Assembly: GCF_000299875.1 (NCBI RefSeq)
Contig: NZ_AMRK01000007.1
Coordinates: 124,001 to 188,000, forward strand
Direction: 5' to 3'
Origin: Celeribacter baekdonensis B30
GTDB taxonomy: Bacteria > Pseudomonadota > Alphaproteobacteria > Rhodobacterales > Rhodobacteraceae
Length of the DNA stretch: 64,000 nt
The notes beneath the pieces were generated by a model, which saw only the letters and a program-made list of their open reading frames with translations, was not told the origin of the DNA and did no database searches. A program made the position numbers and the translations under genes. Positions 1-8,630 of the stretch are shown here, piece after piece (within the stretch, counting starts at the first letter, position 1; the number at the start of each line of letters is the position of its first letter).

Positions 1-1029
1 CCAGCCGCCATGCGACTCGACACCGCGTGTCACCGCTGGCTGCTGGACTGTGGATTCGGCCCTGAGGCCAATGCCAATTTCGACCCCAAGTGGTTGGAGG
101 GCGTCGACGCGGTCTTTGTGACCCACGACCATATCGACCATATCGGCGGTGCCGCCTATGCCGTGGAGGCGGGTCTGCCGATCCACGCCACCCGCCGCAC
201 CGCGCAGGCGCTGCCGCCCTCGGCGCAGGTGATCGCGCTGCCGGAACGGGGCGAGACCCTCATTGACGGCATCCGCCTGACCACCGGGCGCAATGGCCAT
301 GCGCTTGGCGGCGTCTGGTTCCATTTCGATCTTGGCGAGGGGCTTTTCTATTCCGGCGATTGGTCGGAGGAGAGCGATTGGTTCGCTTTTGATACGCCGC
401 CAAAGGCCGCCACCGCAATCATCGACTGCTCCTATCACCTGAGCGACGTGCCACAATCCCAGCGCCTTGCCGATCTCGATGCGCTCATTGACACCCTGTC
501 TGGTCAAGTGCTCTTTCCGGTGCCGCCTTCTGGGCGCGCGGGCGAGCTGGCCTTGCATCTGATGCGTCGGTTTGGACCTGAGGCGGTGCTGCTGGACCCC
601 GAATGCTGCCATGCCTTGCGTGCGGCGCTCGCCTCCGACTCCATCGCCGCATCCGCGCAGGAGATCGCACCGCTCTTGGAGCGCGGCCCGCTGGACGCCG
701 CGCGTTTCCTGATCTGCGACACGCCGAACGCCGATGGCGGGGCCGCTTGGGCCTATGTGCGCGCCTGGCGCGAGAGCGGACGGCTCGGACGCGACGCCCA
801 TGTGGTCTTTACGGGCCATATGACCGCTCACGCCCGTGGCATCGAGACCGTCGAGGGCGGCTATTTCCGCCGCTGGAATGTGCATCCGCCGCTCTCCGAC
901 CAGATCGCGATGATCCGCCGCTTGGGCGCACTGCGCTTTGCGCCGACCTTCTGCACCCTGCCAGAAGACTATCTGGTCGAAAACGCCTTTGGGGCACAGG
1001 TCTTCCTGCACGACACGGTGACACTGTGA
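1..1029 (+). CDS. MBL-fold metallo-hydrolase, 5' end cut by window edge
   Basis: Hydrolase of the metallo-beta-lactamase fold. The metal-binding motif THDHIDHIGG is near residue 37 when counted from the ATG at 10, and a second metal-site segment (YSGDWS) is near residue 113. The reading frame is open to base 1 (Pro-Ala-Ala precedes the first ATG), and the protein begins inside what is normally the first beta-strand of the fold, so I think the true start lies upstream of the window. The C-terminal third resembles beta-CASP/RNase J-like or exonuclease-type MBL proteins only loosely, so the substrate is unknown. The stop overlaps the GTG start of the next gene (GTGA), so the two are probably co-transcribed. 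Confidence 0.75.
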   Translation, partial: PAAMRLDTACHRWLLDCGFGPEANANFDPKWLEGVDAVFVTHDHIDHIGGAAYAVEAGLPIHATRRTAQALPPSAQVIALPERGETLIDGIRLTTGRNGHALGGVWFHFDLGEGLFYSGDWSEESDWFAFDTPPKAATAIIDCSYHLSDVPQSQRLADLDALIDTLSGQVLFPVPPSGRAGELALHLMRRFGPEAVLLDPECCHALRAALASDSIAASAQEIAPLLERGPLDAARFLICDTPNADGGAAWAYVRAWRESGRLGRDAHVVFTGHMTAHARGIETVEGGYFRRWNVHPPLSDQIAMIRRLGALRFAPTFCTLPEDYLVENAFGAQVFLHDTVTL

Positions 1030-1604
1030 GCCCCCTCTTTTCTGACCTGCCCCGCCTGCCCGCGCGTCCCTTCGTGCTGATCCGCCACGGCGAGACCACG
1101 GCGAACCGCGATCAGATCATTGCCGGACGTCTGGAGGTCGAACTGACCGAGGCGGGGCGGGATCAGGCGCGCGCACTGGCCCAACTCGTTTGGCCGCAAC
1201 CGCTCGCGCTCTTTACCAGCCCGATGCGCCGCGCGCGTGAAACCGCCACGCTCGCCTTTCCTGCGCAGCCCGCCACGAGCCACCCTGGCCTAAAGGAACG
1301 CGACTGGGGCATCTATGAGGGCCGTCCCCTGCCTGAGCTGCCCCCGCGCAACGCCACGCCAGAGGGCGGCGAGGGTTGGCGGGAGATGATCCAACGCGTG
1401 CACGCCGCCCTCACCGCCTGCCTGATCGAGGCCAGATCCAACCTCCCCGTTGTGATCTGTCATTCCGGTGTGATTCGCGCCACGCGGCTGTTGACCGGCC
1501 AGCCCAGCGTCGGCTCCCGTGCGCCCAACGCCCGCCCCCTTCACTACCGTCCGGCACATGGTCCGACGGGCAACACCTTTGAGGAAACTCTAAATGAGCT
1601 TTGA
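1026..1604 (+). CDS. Histidine phosphatase family protein
   Basis: Phosphatase of the phosphoglycerate mutase-like (histidine phosphatase) superfamily, 192 aa. The catalytic RHGE motif is near residue 20 (VLIRHGETTANRD) and the second catalytic His lies in VVICHSGVIRATR near residue 145. I chose GTG 1026 because it overlaps the upstream stop as GTGA and places RHGE at the usual distance from the N-terminus; the open frame extends far upstream but only as antisense/shadow of the MBL gene. The 3' end overlaps the next gene by 11 nt. The substrate cannot be told from sequence (cobalamin-pathway CobC-like, PGM-like and general phosphatases share these motifs). Confidence 0.85.
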   Translation: MSPLFSDLPRLPARPFVLIRHGETTANRDQIIAGRLEVELTEAGRDQARALAQLVWPQPLALFTSPMRRARETATLAFPAQPATSHPGLKERDWGIYEGRPLPELPPRNATPEGGEGWREMIQRVHAALTACLIEARSNLPVVICHSGVIRATRLLTGQPSVGSRAPNARPLHYRPAHGPTGNTFEETLNEL

Positions 1605-2067
1605 CAGCCCCAAACTCACCCGCCCCTGCGCAGTCTTCGACATCGACGGCACGCTGGCGGAATTCGACGCCGACACCCTCGGCCCATTGGTGCATGGGGT
1701 GGAAAAACACTGGGACGCCTTTCACGACGCCATGGCGACCACGCCGGAAATCGCCCCGGTCGCCCGCGTCCTGCGTCACCTGAAGGTGGGGGGAGAGGCC
1801 ATCGTCCTGTGCTCCGGCCGCCCCGAGGGCTGGGTCAACCGCACGGTCGAGTGGCTCCACGCCAATGACCTGCCCTTTGACGGCATCTACCTGCGCCCTG
1901 ACGGCGCGGATGAAATGAGTGACCCTGAGGTGAAACATGCCCTCCTGACCCGGATGCGCAGCGATGGTTTCGAGCCCTGGATCGTGTTCGACGATCGCGC
2001 CACGGTCGTCGACTTCTGGCGCAGCGAGGGTCTCATCTGCCTACAATGCGCGCCGGGAATGTTTTGA
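1594..2067 (+). CDS. HAD-family phosphatase (polynucleotide kinase 3'-phosphatase-like)
   Basis: Small HAD hydrolase, 157 aa, with no large cap domain. The nucleophile motif FDIDGTLAEFD is near residue 16, motif II CSGRPEGW near residue 70, and the acidic motif IVFDDRATVVDFW near residue 130. This compact arrangement resembles the phosphatase domain of T4 Pnkp and related HAD proteins. The start at ATG 1594 overlaps the histidine phosphatase end, which makes a three-gene operon with the MBL gene. The gene ends at the exact place where the antisense AlbA_2 fragment breaks off. A role in nucleic-acid end repair or nucleotide hydrolysis is inference only. Confidence 0.8.
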   Translation: MSFDSPKLTRPCAVFDIDGTLAEFDADTLGPLVHGVEKHWDAFHDAMATTPEIAPVARVLRHLKVGGEAIVLCSGRPEGWVNRTVEWLHANDLPFDGIYLRPDGADEMSDPEVKHALLTRMRSDGFEPWIVFDDRATVVDFWRSEGLICLQCAPGMF

Positions 2068-2402
2068 AGGTGCCTCGGGGTCGGCGTCAGGAGCCTCTTG
2101 GCCTTGTCCGTGACCCTGACGATGTCTGTATCTTGGAAAACCGTATCTGGCATTCCCACCACGCAGCATTCGGGATCGCCAACGCCAATGAATACGACGC
2201 CGCCCCTGTTGTTCGCCAAGGCTGCAATAGCTCGGATAATTGGCTCCATTCGACGCGGCTCGAATTGCACCTTGCATTCCTGTTCGGACGTCTCGCCATC
2301 CCCTAGATACCAGTTGCCTTCGGCGCGCTGAACAAACCTCGCTTGCGCTCGCGCGGCCAGCGTCGACTCGCGTTGTTCCCCGGCTTCAATCACAACGGCC
2401 AC
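2068..2402 (-). pseudogene. Fragment of an AlbA_2 / Schlafen-type ATP-binding protein
   Basis: Minus-strand open frame whose middle reads EPIIRAIAALANNRGGVVFIGVGDPECCVVGMP, the signature of the AlbA_2 (Schlafen AlbA) domain, where a run of small residues and GG-IGV bind nucleotide. A GTG start at 2402 gives about 110 residues of plausible protein. The frame then continues into the antisense of the HAD gene, where the translation loses all family resemblance. I therefore read it as a 3'-truncated remnant rather than an intact gene. It marks the edge of a debris zone that continues with the IS3 relic downstream. Confidence 0.55.
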
Positions 2403-2640
2403 CTCGGCAGGCGCAAACCGTTTTCCTCGCGCTTTTCGTGCTGGGCGTGGTGATGTGCCTCTAACCTGGCACCGCCCCAGCGGTGCCGACCTGCGGGTTT
2501 ATCGCGGACTGTGCGCCGCCTTTGCTTTGATCAGCCCCGCGAGATACATGCCATATTCGGTCTTTCTGAACGTCTCAGAGGGGTGTGCATCGTGTCATCA
2601 CTGATCCCACCTTGTTCATAGGCGCACTCGCCGTCAAAAC
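2403..2640. other. Intergenic stretch, no gene seen
   Basis: Between the AlbA_2 fragment and the IS3 relic I see only short shadow frames and no family motif. It is probably further debris of the same insertion/deletion history. Confidence 0.4.
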
Positions 2641-3020
2641 GCACTGATGAGGCGTGGTCTTTTATATCTGAATCATTGGCGGAGGCTGGTAGTATCTGTC
2701 CACCATCTTGGACGATGACGGCCACTCTATCAGCGCTTGGAAACTCAGTACAAATATGCGGGCTGAGGATGTGACGGACACGCTCGAACTGACACCAAAC
2801 CAAGAAAACCCGTGCCCTCCTCGCAAATGACCACTTTACAAGCGATCTTGTGCGTCAGATCGGGGAGGTCGCCGAGAAGTACAACAACAACCGCGCCACC
2901 GCTTGTGGGTGAGAACAGCCCATCGCCCTCAAGTGCAAGGTGCACTTGCCCTAGCGTCTGGGACAATACGAAAGCGCAAAGGGCCAACACGAGCGCATGA
3001 CATCCAAATAGGCGCAATGA
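2640..3020 (+). mobile_element. Degenerate IS3-family transposase (orfB) relic
   Basis: Plus-strand translation around 2663-2830 gives F-Y-I-stop-I-I-G-G-G-W-stop-Y-L-S-T-I-L-D-D followed by SAWKLSTNMRAEDVTDTLEL. This is the part of the IS3-family rve integrase core containing one catalytic Asp (YLSTILDD...AWKL...EDVTDTL). At least two in-frame stops (TGA 2669-2671, TAG 2690-2692) interrupt it. After 2830 the frame shifts and the text DLVRQIGEVAEKYNNNR appears near 2850, matching the C-terminal region of orfB, so about 70-80 residues between the two parts are deleted. No terminal inverted repeats were identified. It is a dead insertion sequence. Confidence 0.7.
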
Positions 3021-3660
3021 GAGAGAACGCCTTAGGTTTTCCTTTGCGTGATTCGCACTTCATATGCGCATATGATGAACAACACATAAACACGAAAGGA
3101 GAGTGCTGCTGCCCCCAAACTTGCTTATTTTGGAGCCATAAAAAGAACGTAGTTTTCGAAGAAATGCAGGGCGCGGACACCCCTGTCGCAAAAGTACCGG
3201 CAATTTGACTTACCTCTTCTCCCCGCGTTTTTGCAATTTTCAAATGATACCGAGATCACCCAAAGATAACGGGGGTGAAACGTAAGAGCAGGTTACCTGC
3301 CATCATAAACAGGGAGACACGGGGTGCAGATGACAACCCTTGACGGAGCCTGCGCGGTGCGCAGATCCTATGCGTTCATACGGATGGCACCCCTGCATAC
3401 CGCGGGGGGAGCAGATCGCCTTGCACTCCCGGCAGCGCGAGAGCTTGGCGAGAGCCATGTTCAACGCAGCTGTAGAAACACATACACGCCTTCGTTCTCC
3501 TTCGAGATGAGACAAATCGCCTCTCTTTTGTCCAGCTTATGCCTCGACGTTTTCCAGAGAACAGGTGGCACAAACGCTCTTTTGAATTCTCATTCGGATC
3601 GCATGGCACAGCCGCTCCACCGATCCCCCTTCTCCCAGCCATCTACTGTAGCCGAGGTCC
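3021..3660. other. 640-nt gene-free region upstream of gbcA
   Basis: No supported coding frame. The short open frames on either strand show no motif or codon consistency. The region is more AT-rich at 3080-3260 than its surroundings. It must contain the gbcAB promoter, and a GbdR-type operator would be expected here, but I could not find a convincing repeat of the elements seen near gbdR. A GAGGT sequence about 8 nt before ATG 3661 serves as a ribosome binding site. Confidence 0.45.
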
Positions 3661-4941
3661 ATGATTATGCGTGATCCCATTAATATCCCCGCTCTGGTCG
3701 AACGTCGCGCGGCTTACAAAAGCCTCGAAGCGCCGTTTTACAACTCCCCCGAAATTCTGGACCTCGATATTGAGGTGATCTTCGGCAACCACTGGATTTT
3801 TGTGGGCACCGAACCGGAACTGCCCGAGCCGGGCGATTGCATCACGGTCGAGATTGGCAAAGTCTCCGTGTTGCTGCTGCGTGGCGATGACGAAGAGATC
3901 CGTGGGTTCCACAACGTTTGTCGCCACCGGGGAGCCAAGCTTGTGGATGAGAAATCCACCACCATCGGCAACATCGTCTGCCGCTATCATGGCTGGACCT
4001 ACAATGAGGATGGTGAACTGATCCTGGCGGAGCACATGGGCAAGGAATTCGACAAATCCTGCCATGGCCTGAGGACAGTCCATGTGCGCTCCATTGCGGG
4101 CCTGATCTTTATCTGTCTGGCCAAAGACGCCCCGACGGATATGGACCGCATGGCGGAAACGATGGAAAAATACATCGCACCGCATGACATCAAGAACACC
4201 AAAGTGGCCTTCCAATCTGAATTGATTGAGGAAGGCAACTGGAAGCTGACGCTGGAAAACAACCGCGAGTGCTACCACTGCGAAGGCAACCACCCGCAGT
4301 TGACTGTACCGCTGTCCGAATTCGGCTTTGGTTTCTCCCCTGACGAGTTGGACGAACGCCGCTCCGCCGATGTTGAAAAATACGCGCAGGATGTTCGGGA
4401 CAGCCATGCCAAGTGGGAAGCATGCGGCCTGCCTTCCTCTGAGGAAGAACACCTGTCCGATGTCACGGGGTTCCGCACCATGCGTTTGCCGTTGATGTGG
4501 GAAGGCGAAAGCCACACCGTCGACACCAAGGTCGCCTCCAAGAAACTTCTGGGCAAGTTTGACAATGCCAAACTTGGCGGCCTGAGCTTCTGGACCCATC
4601 CGAATTCCTGGCATCACTTCATGTCGGATCACATCGTCACCTTCTCTGTGATCCCCTTGTCCGCGGATCGCACCTTGGTGCGGACCACTTGGCTTGTGCA
4701 TAAAGATGCGATCGAAGGTCAGGATTACAACCTCGACAATCTCACACAGGTCTGGACCTACACCAACCAACAAGATGCCGATCTCGTGCGCCTTGCGCAG
4801 TTGGGCAGCGCACAGTTGGGGTATCAGCCGGGGCCGTATTCGCGTTTCACCGAACCGCATGTTGAATCTTTCGCGGCATGGTACATCGGGCGTTTGAAAG
4901 CGTATTTCGATCAGACCCAAACCACGGCAGCGGCAGAATGA
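3661..4941 (+). CDS. gbcA: Glycine betaine monooxygenase, Rieske oxygenase subunit (GbcA-like)
   Basis: Oxygenase component that demethylates glycine betaine to dimethylglycine with release of formaldehyde. The 426-aa protein has the Rieske [2Fe-2S] ligands in CRHRG (C87, H89) and CRYHGW (C107, H110) and the mononuclear-iron His pair in NRECYHCEGNHP (H206, H211), a ring-hydroxylating dioxygenase alpha-subunit layout. The stop overlaps the ATG of the reductase gene (ATGA). The assignment to betaine rests on family resemblance and on the downstream dimethylglycine and sarcosine enzymes. Related Rieske enzymes act on stachydrine or carnitine, so another quaternary amine is possible. ATG 3667 is an alternative start. 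Confidence 0.87.
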   Translation: MIMRDPINIPALVERRAAYKSLEAPFYNSPEILDLDIEVIFGNHWIFVGTEPELPEPGDCITVEIGKVSVLLLRGDDEEIRGFHNVCRHRGAKLVDEKSTTIGNIVCRYHGWTYNEDGELILAEHMGKEFDKSCHGLRTVHVRSIAGLIFICLAKDAPTDMDRMAETMEKYIAPHDIKNTKVAFQSELIEEGNWKLTLENNRECYHCEGNHPQLTVPLSEFGFGFSPDELDERRSADVEKYAQDVRDSHAKWEACGLPSSEEEHLSDVTGFRTMRLPLMWEGESHTVDTKVASKKLLGKFDNAKLGGLSFWTHPNSWHHFMSDHIVTFSVIPLSADRTLVRTTWLVHKDAIEGQDYNLDNLTQVWTYTNQQDADLVRLAQLGSAQLGYQPGPYSRFTEPHVESFAAWYIGRLKAYFDQTQTTAAAE

Positions 4942-6032
4942 GCGCGCCGAGCAACGAAAACCTGACCGAAGCGACAGGCGTACCGATGTGGGACCCGGAG
5001 GTGGACGATGTTCTCGTTTGCCGCCAGGTCCGGCAGGAAACGCATGACGTGAAGACTTTCGTGTTCTCTGCCCGTGAACCGCGCGATTTCCGGTTCTACC
5101 CAGGTCAGCACATGACCTTTGAACTGCCGGTCGACGGCATGGTCACGCGCAGCTACACGATTTCCGCCTCTGCGGCGCGCCCCTACCGGATCGAGATCAC
5201 GGTCAAACGTGTTCCGGGCGGGCCGGGGTCCAACTGGCTGCATGACAACATGCTGCCGGGCAAGGAGATCAACGTCATCGGCCCGTCGGGGGATTTCACC
5301 ACCGACGCCAACGCAGAAGAAAAGCTCCTGTTCATTTCTGCAGGCAGCGGCATCACCCCAATGATGTCGATGACACGCACCGCCTGTGATTTGTCAGAGC
5401 CGTATGATCTGCATTTCATTCATGCCGCGCGCAGCCCGTCAGATATCATTTTTCACAAGGAACTCGAGCTTCTGGCCAGCCAGAACCCGACTTTGCGTCT
5501 TGCATTCACCTGTGACACCACCTCGGCGCATCACAGCTGGAGCGGCTATATCGGGCGGCTCAACATTCAGATGTTGGCCATGATGTCCTCAGACTACAAA
5601 GAGCGGAAAATCTTCTGCTGTGGTCCTGCACGGTTCATGGAAGGCGTGCGCGCCATGCTCCAAGACGTCGGGTTCAACATGGACCAGTATTTCGAGGAAA
5701 GTTTTGATTTCGGTGCCGAAACGGCTGGGACCATTGAGGAACCGAGCTCTGCGCCAGAGATCAGCGGCGACACCTATCGCGTCAGCTTCCCTAAAACCGG
5801 ACATGTTGTCGTGGTCAGCCCCGGCATGACCATCCTGTCGGCGGCAAAAGAGGCGGGGCTTTTGCCGATGTCCTCTTGTCAGCGCGGCATCTGCGGCACC
5901 TGTAAGTCGAAATTGCTCTCAGGAGAGGTCGACATGCAGCACGGTGGCGGCATTCGCAAACGCGAAATTGATCAAGGCAAAATTCTGATTTGCTGTTCGA
6001 CGCCGTTGTCCGATGTCGAGGTCGAACTCTAA
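4938..6032 (+). CDS. gbcB: Glycine betaine monooxygenase reductase subunit (GbcB-like)
   Basis: NAD(P)H-dependent reductase that passes electrons to the Rieske oxygenase, 364 aa. N-terminal FAD domain with RSYTISASA near residue 70, then an NAD domain (ISAGSGITPMMSM near residue 135, CCGPARFM near 230), and a C-terminal plant-type [2Fe-2S] domain with CQRGICGTC from residue 314 and the fourth Cys about 30 residues later (CCSTP). I chose ATG 4938 because it overlaps the gbcA stop as ATGA; the open frame upstream is the antisense-free tail of gbcA in another phase. It is the partner of gbcA in a two-gene unit. Confidence 0.88.
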   Translation: MSAPSNENLTEATGVPMWDPEVDDVLVCRQVRQETHDVKTFVFSAREPRDFRFYPGQHMTFELPVDGMVTRSYTISASAARPYRIEITVKRVPGGPGSNWLHDNMLPGKEINVIGPSGDFTTDANAEEKLLFISAGSGITPMMSMTRTACDLSEPYDLHFIHAARSPSDIIFHKELELLASQNPTLRLAFTCDTTSAHHSWSGYIGRLNIQMLAMMSSDYKERKIFCCGPARFMEGVRAMLQDVGFNMDQYFEESFDFGAETAGTIEEPSSAPEISGDTYRVSFPKTGHVVVVSPGMTILSAAKEAGLLPMSSCQRGICGTCKSKLLSGEVDMQHGGGIRKREIDQGKILICCSTPLSDVEVEL

Positions 6033-6171
6033 CACTTCACGTTTCGTCGCGCGTGTCAGTGCTTTGCTGAGCTTCGCCACATGGCACGCGCGCCCGTAAA
6101 TTTTGAACAAAGGTCCATCAAGAGACCTAACGGCGGGACCTACCCGCATAACCGACAATGGAGGGATATCC

Positions 6172-7812
6172 ATGACTGCCCCAAATGATTCCGAACAAAC
6201 GCCCCACGAGGCGCCACCAGAGAGCGCCATCGACACCGATTACGACATTGGTCAGGACAACATCGAAGGCACTCTCGGGCCATTCGGCTTTGACCTGCAC
6301 AATCCGGTTTTCCCGATTTCGGCTCTGACTGTCATCGCATTTGTTGTCTTCACACTGCTGTTTCCCGAACTGGCTGGCACGACGTTCAGCGCGGTGTTTT
6401 CTTTCGTAACCAAAGGTTTCGACTGGTTCTTTATCGGCGCAGCGGATATTTTCGTGATCCTTTGCCTCGTGATCGTCATCAGCCCCTACGGCAAAATCCG
6501 TTTGGGTGGCCCAGATGCCAAACCCGATTTCACCTATACAAGCTGGTTCGCGATGCTCTTCGCGGCTGGCATGGGCATCGGCTTGATGTTCTACGGTGTG
6601 TCGGAACCGCTGAGCCACTTCTCCTCGTCTCTGGGCGGCGTCGTCGTCGGCGAAAACGGTATTCGCACCGACTGGGCCCCATTGGGTGCCGCAGCTGGCA
6701 ACGAAGCCGAAGCGATCCGTCTCGGCATGGCTGCGTCTATTTTCCACTGGGCCCTGCATCCTTGGGCGATCTACGCCATCGTGGCCCTGAGCCTTGCGCT
6801 GTTCTCCTATAACAAGGGTCTGCCGCTGACGATCCGTTCCGCCTTTTACCCGATCTTCGGGGAACGCGTCTGGGGCTGGCCGGGTCACATCATCGACATT
6901 TTGGCCGTGTTTGCGACCCTGTTCGGTCTCGCCACCTCTCTCGGGCTTGGGGCTGCTCAGGCAAACTCTGGCTTCAACAAACTCTTCGGAATGCCGATCA
7001 ACGACACGTCTCAGGTGATCTTGATCTGTGGCATCACTGCGGTCGCCTTGTTCTCCGTGATTCGTGGCCTCGAAGCCGGGGTCAAACTGCTCTCCGAGAT
7101 CAACATGGGCGTCGCCTTCTTGCTCTGGGCTTTCGTGCTCATCGCCGGGCCGACGCTGCTCTTGGCCACTGACATGCTCGACTTCCTTGGCGCCTACCTT
7201 AAATACCTGCCAGCGCTGTCGAACCCCATCGGTCGTGAAGACGTCAACTTTGCTCAAGGCTGGACCTCCTTCTACTGGGCTTGGTGGATTTCCTGGTCAC
7301 CGTTCGTGGGGATGTTCATCGCCCGCGTCTCTCGTGGTCGCACCGTGCGCGAATTCATCATCTCCGTGCTGCTCGTGCCGTCTCTCGTTTGTGTGGCCTG
7401 GATGTCCGTCTTTGGTGGATCCGCAATCAGCCAGGTTGTCCGTGACGGCTACACCGCCGTGGCCGAAGCCGCTCTGCCATTACAGCTCTTCACCATGCTC
7501 GACGCCATGCCTTGGACCTCTATCACCTCCTTCATCGGGATCATTCTGGTCATCGTCTTCTTTGTGACCTCCTCAGACTCCGGGTCTCTGGTGATCGACA
7601 CCATCGCCGCCGGTGGTAAGGTGGATGCGCCCGTGCCGCAGCGTGTGTTCTGGTGCCTTTTCGAAGGAATCGTCGCCATCGTCCTGCTGCTCTCAGCCGG
7701 TGGTCTTGGGACTTTGCAGTCCATGGTGATCTCGACTGGCCTGCCCTTTACAGTGGTGCTTTTGGTCATGTGTGTCGCCATCTGGCGTGGTCTGGCCTCA
7801 GAACCGCGCTGA
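6172..7812 (+). CDS. BCCT-family betaine/choline/carnitine transporter (copy 1)
   Basis: Secondary transporter of 546 aa with about 12 membrane segments. BCCT signatures are clear: GMGIGLMFYGVSEPLSHF near residue 140 (the GMGIG form is typical of sodium-coupled betaine carriers such as BetP) and the Trp-rich FYWAWWISWSPFVGMFIARVS near residue 370. It ends soon after the last helix, without the long regulatory tail of osmosensing members, which suits a catabolic uptake system. The start at 6172 has GGAGGG 12 nt upstream; the frame opens earlier at 6103. A close paralogue lies at 30951-32609 with the same N-terminal motif (DYxIGQDNxEGxLGPFGFD). The substrate is most likely glycine betaine, given gbcAB next door. 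Confidence 0.9.
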   Translation: MTAPNDSEQTPHEAPPESAIDTDYDIGQDNIEGTLGPFGFDLHNPVFPISALTVIAFVVFTLLFPELAGTTFSAVFSFVTKGFDWFFIGAADIFVILCLVIVISPYGKIRLGGPDAKPDFTYTSWFAMLFAAGMGIGLMFYGVSEPLSHFSSSLGGVVVGENGIRTDWAPLGAAAGNEAEAIRLGMAASIFHWALHPWAIYAIVALSLALFSYNKGLPLTIRSAFYPIFGERVWGWPGHIIDILAVFATLFGLATSLGLGAAQANSGFNKLFGMPINDTSQVILICGITAVALFSVIRGLEAGVKLLSEINMGVAFLLWAFVLIAGPTLLLATDMLDFLGAYLKYLPALSNPIGREDVNFAQGWTSFYWAWWISWSPFVGMFIARVSRGRTVREFIISVLLVPSLVCVAWMSVFGGSAISQVVRDGYTAVAEAALPLQLFTMLDAMPWTSITSFIGIILVIVFFVTSSDSGSLVIDTIAAGGKVDAPVPQRVFWCLFEGIVAIVLLLSAGGLGTLQSMVISTGLPFTVVLLVMCVAIWRGLASEPR

Positions 7813-7841
7813 TCTAAAGGGCTTTTCCCCCGCCCCACTCT

Positions 7842-7873
7842 CGCCGCCGGATGTATATGCCGGCGGCGTTTTC
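7842..7873 (+). terminator. Rho-independent terminator after BCCT gene
   Basis: Nine-base perfect stem CGCCGCCGG / CCGGCGGCG (7842-7850 with 7860-7868), 9-nt loop, followed by TTTTC. It lies inside the 5' extension of the folB open frame and so supports the later folB start. Confidence 0.8.
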
Positions 7874-7907
7874 ATTCCTTCCCCCCTGCTCTTTCGTCGA
7901 GGCCCCC

Positions 7908-8270
7908 ATGTCTGACCGGATTTTTATCAGCAATCTATGCCTCTACGGCTTTCACGGTGTAATGCCCGAGGAACAACGCATCGGGCAAAGGTTTTACATT
8001 GATCTGGCTTGTGAACTTGATCTTGCCCCTGCGGGTGAGGCGGATGATTACAACCTCACCACCTGTTACGATGCCCTGTGCCGACTGGCGCAAACCACCT
8101 CAGACAGCGGCCCGTTCAACCTGATCGAAACGCTGGGGGAACGCATTGCACAGGCGGTTCTGAGCCAATTCAGCTCGGTGAACTCGGTGCGCGTCACTGT
8201 GCGTAAACCCTCGGCCCCGATTCAGGCCAGCCTAGATCATGTTGGTATTGAAATCTTGCGCCGCCGCTAA
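7908..8270 (+). CDS. folB: Dihydroneopterin aldolase-like protein (FolB paralogue)
   Basis: FolB-family protein of 120 aa. Family marks are LYGFHGVMPEEQ with the conserved Glu near residue 20, CYDALC with the conserved Tyr near residue 52, and VTVRKPSAPI with the catalytic Lys near residue 98. FolB makes 6-hydroxymethyl-dihydropterin in tetrahydrofolate synthesis. It sits alone among betaine and sarcosine genes, far from any folP/folK gene seen here, so it is probably a paralogue tied to the THF demand of the demethylases (inference). The start at ATG 7908 follows a terminator at 7842-7873; upstream in-frame codons lie within that hairpin. It could also have drifted to a different pterin role. 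Confidence 0.82.
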   Translation: MSDRIFISNLCLYGFHGVMPEEQRIGQRFYIDLACELDLAPAGEADDYNLTTCYDALCRLAQTTSDSGPFNLIETLGERIAQAVLSQFSSVNSVRVTVRKPSAPIQASLDHVGIEILRRR

Positions 8271-8630
8271 AACCATAACGCCCCCACCATAGGACAAATG
8301 CGGCACGTGCAAACAGGACCGCCCCTCCCCGCTGCGTCGCAGAGTTACGCCCCTCTACAGATGTTTCTCGCGGAATGGGTCGCGCCTTGGACACTGGCCT
8401 CGAGTCGATCTCAATTGTGGCCAAAAACCAATAAAACTAAGGGAGATTATGCCAAAATTCTATGCAGTATCCAGATTAGAACAGGCCCGACCCGTTAGGA
8501 TTTTCGACTAAGACGACAAAAACGTGACGATGACGCATACCTTCACCATCTGTGGCGCAAATATCCGATTATTCGCCCGTTGAAGACGCAATCATCGTCC
8601 AATCCCTTCTCTCGCAGAGAAAGTTGCACG
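8271..8630. promoter_or_regulatory. Gene-free leader upstream of soxBDAG, with repeated GRCGCA elements
   Basis: No coding frame is supported. Elements GACGCAT (8532-8538), GGCGCAA (8554-8560) and GACGCAA (8585-8591) lie on the same strand, 22 and 31 nt apart. They resemble the GACGCAAA pair upstream of gbdR at 24176 and 24197, so this may be an AraC-type activator site for the sox operon. This is inference from pattern only. Confidence 0.35.

Noticed and set aside
3303-3674. Overlapping short frames on both strands upstream of gbcA
   Set aside because: Neither strand gives a recognisable protein; codon patterns are not consistent.
8271-8630. A possible glycine or THF riboswitch upstream of the sox operon
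   Set aside because: The leader length is suitable, but I could not identify the conserved core bases of either riboswitch class; an Infernal/Rfam search would settle it.
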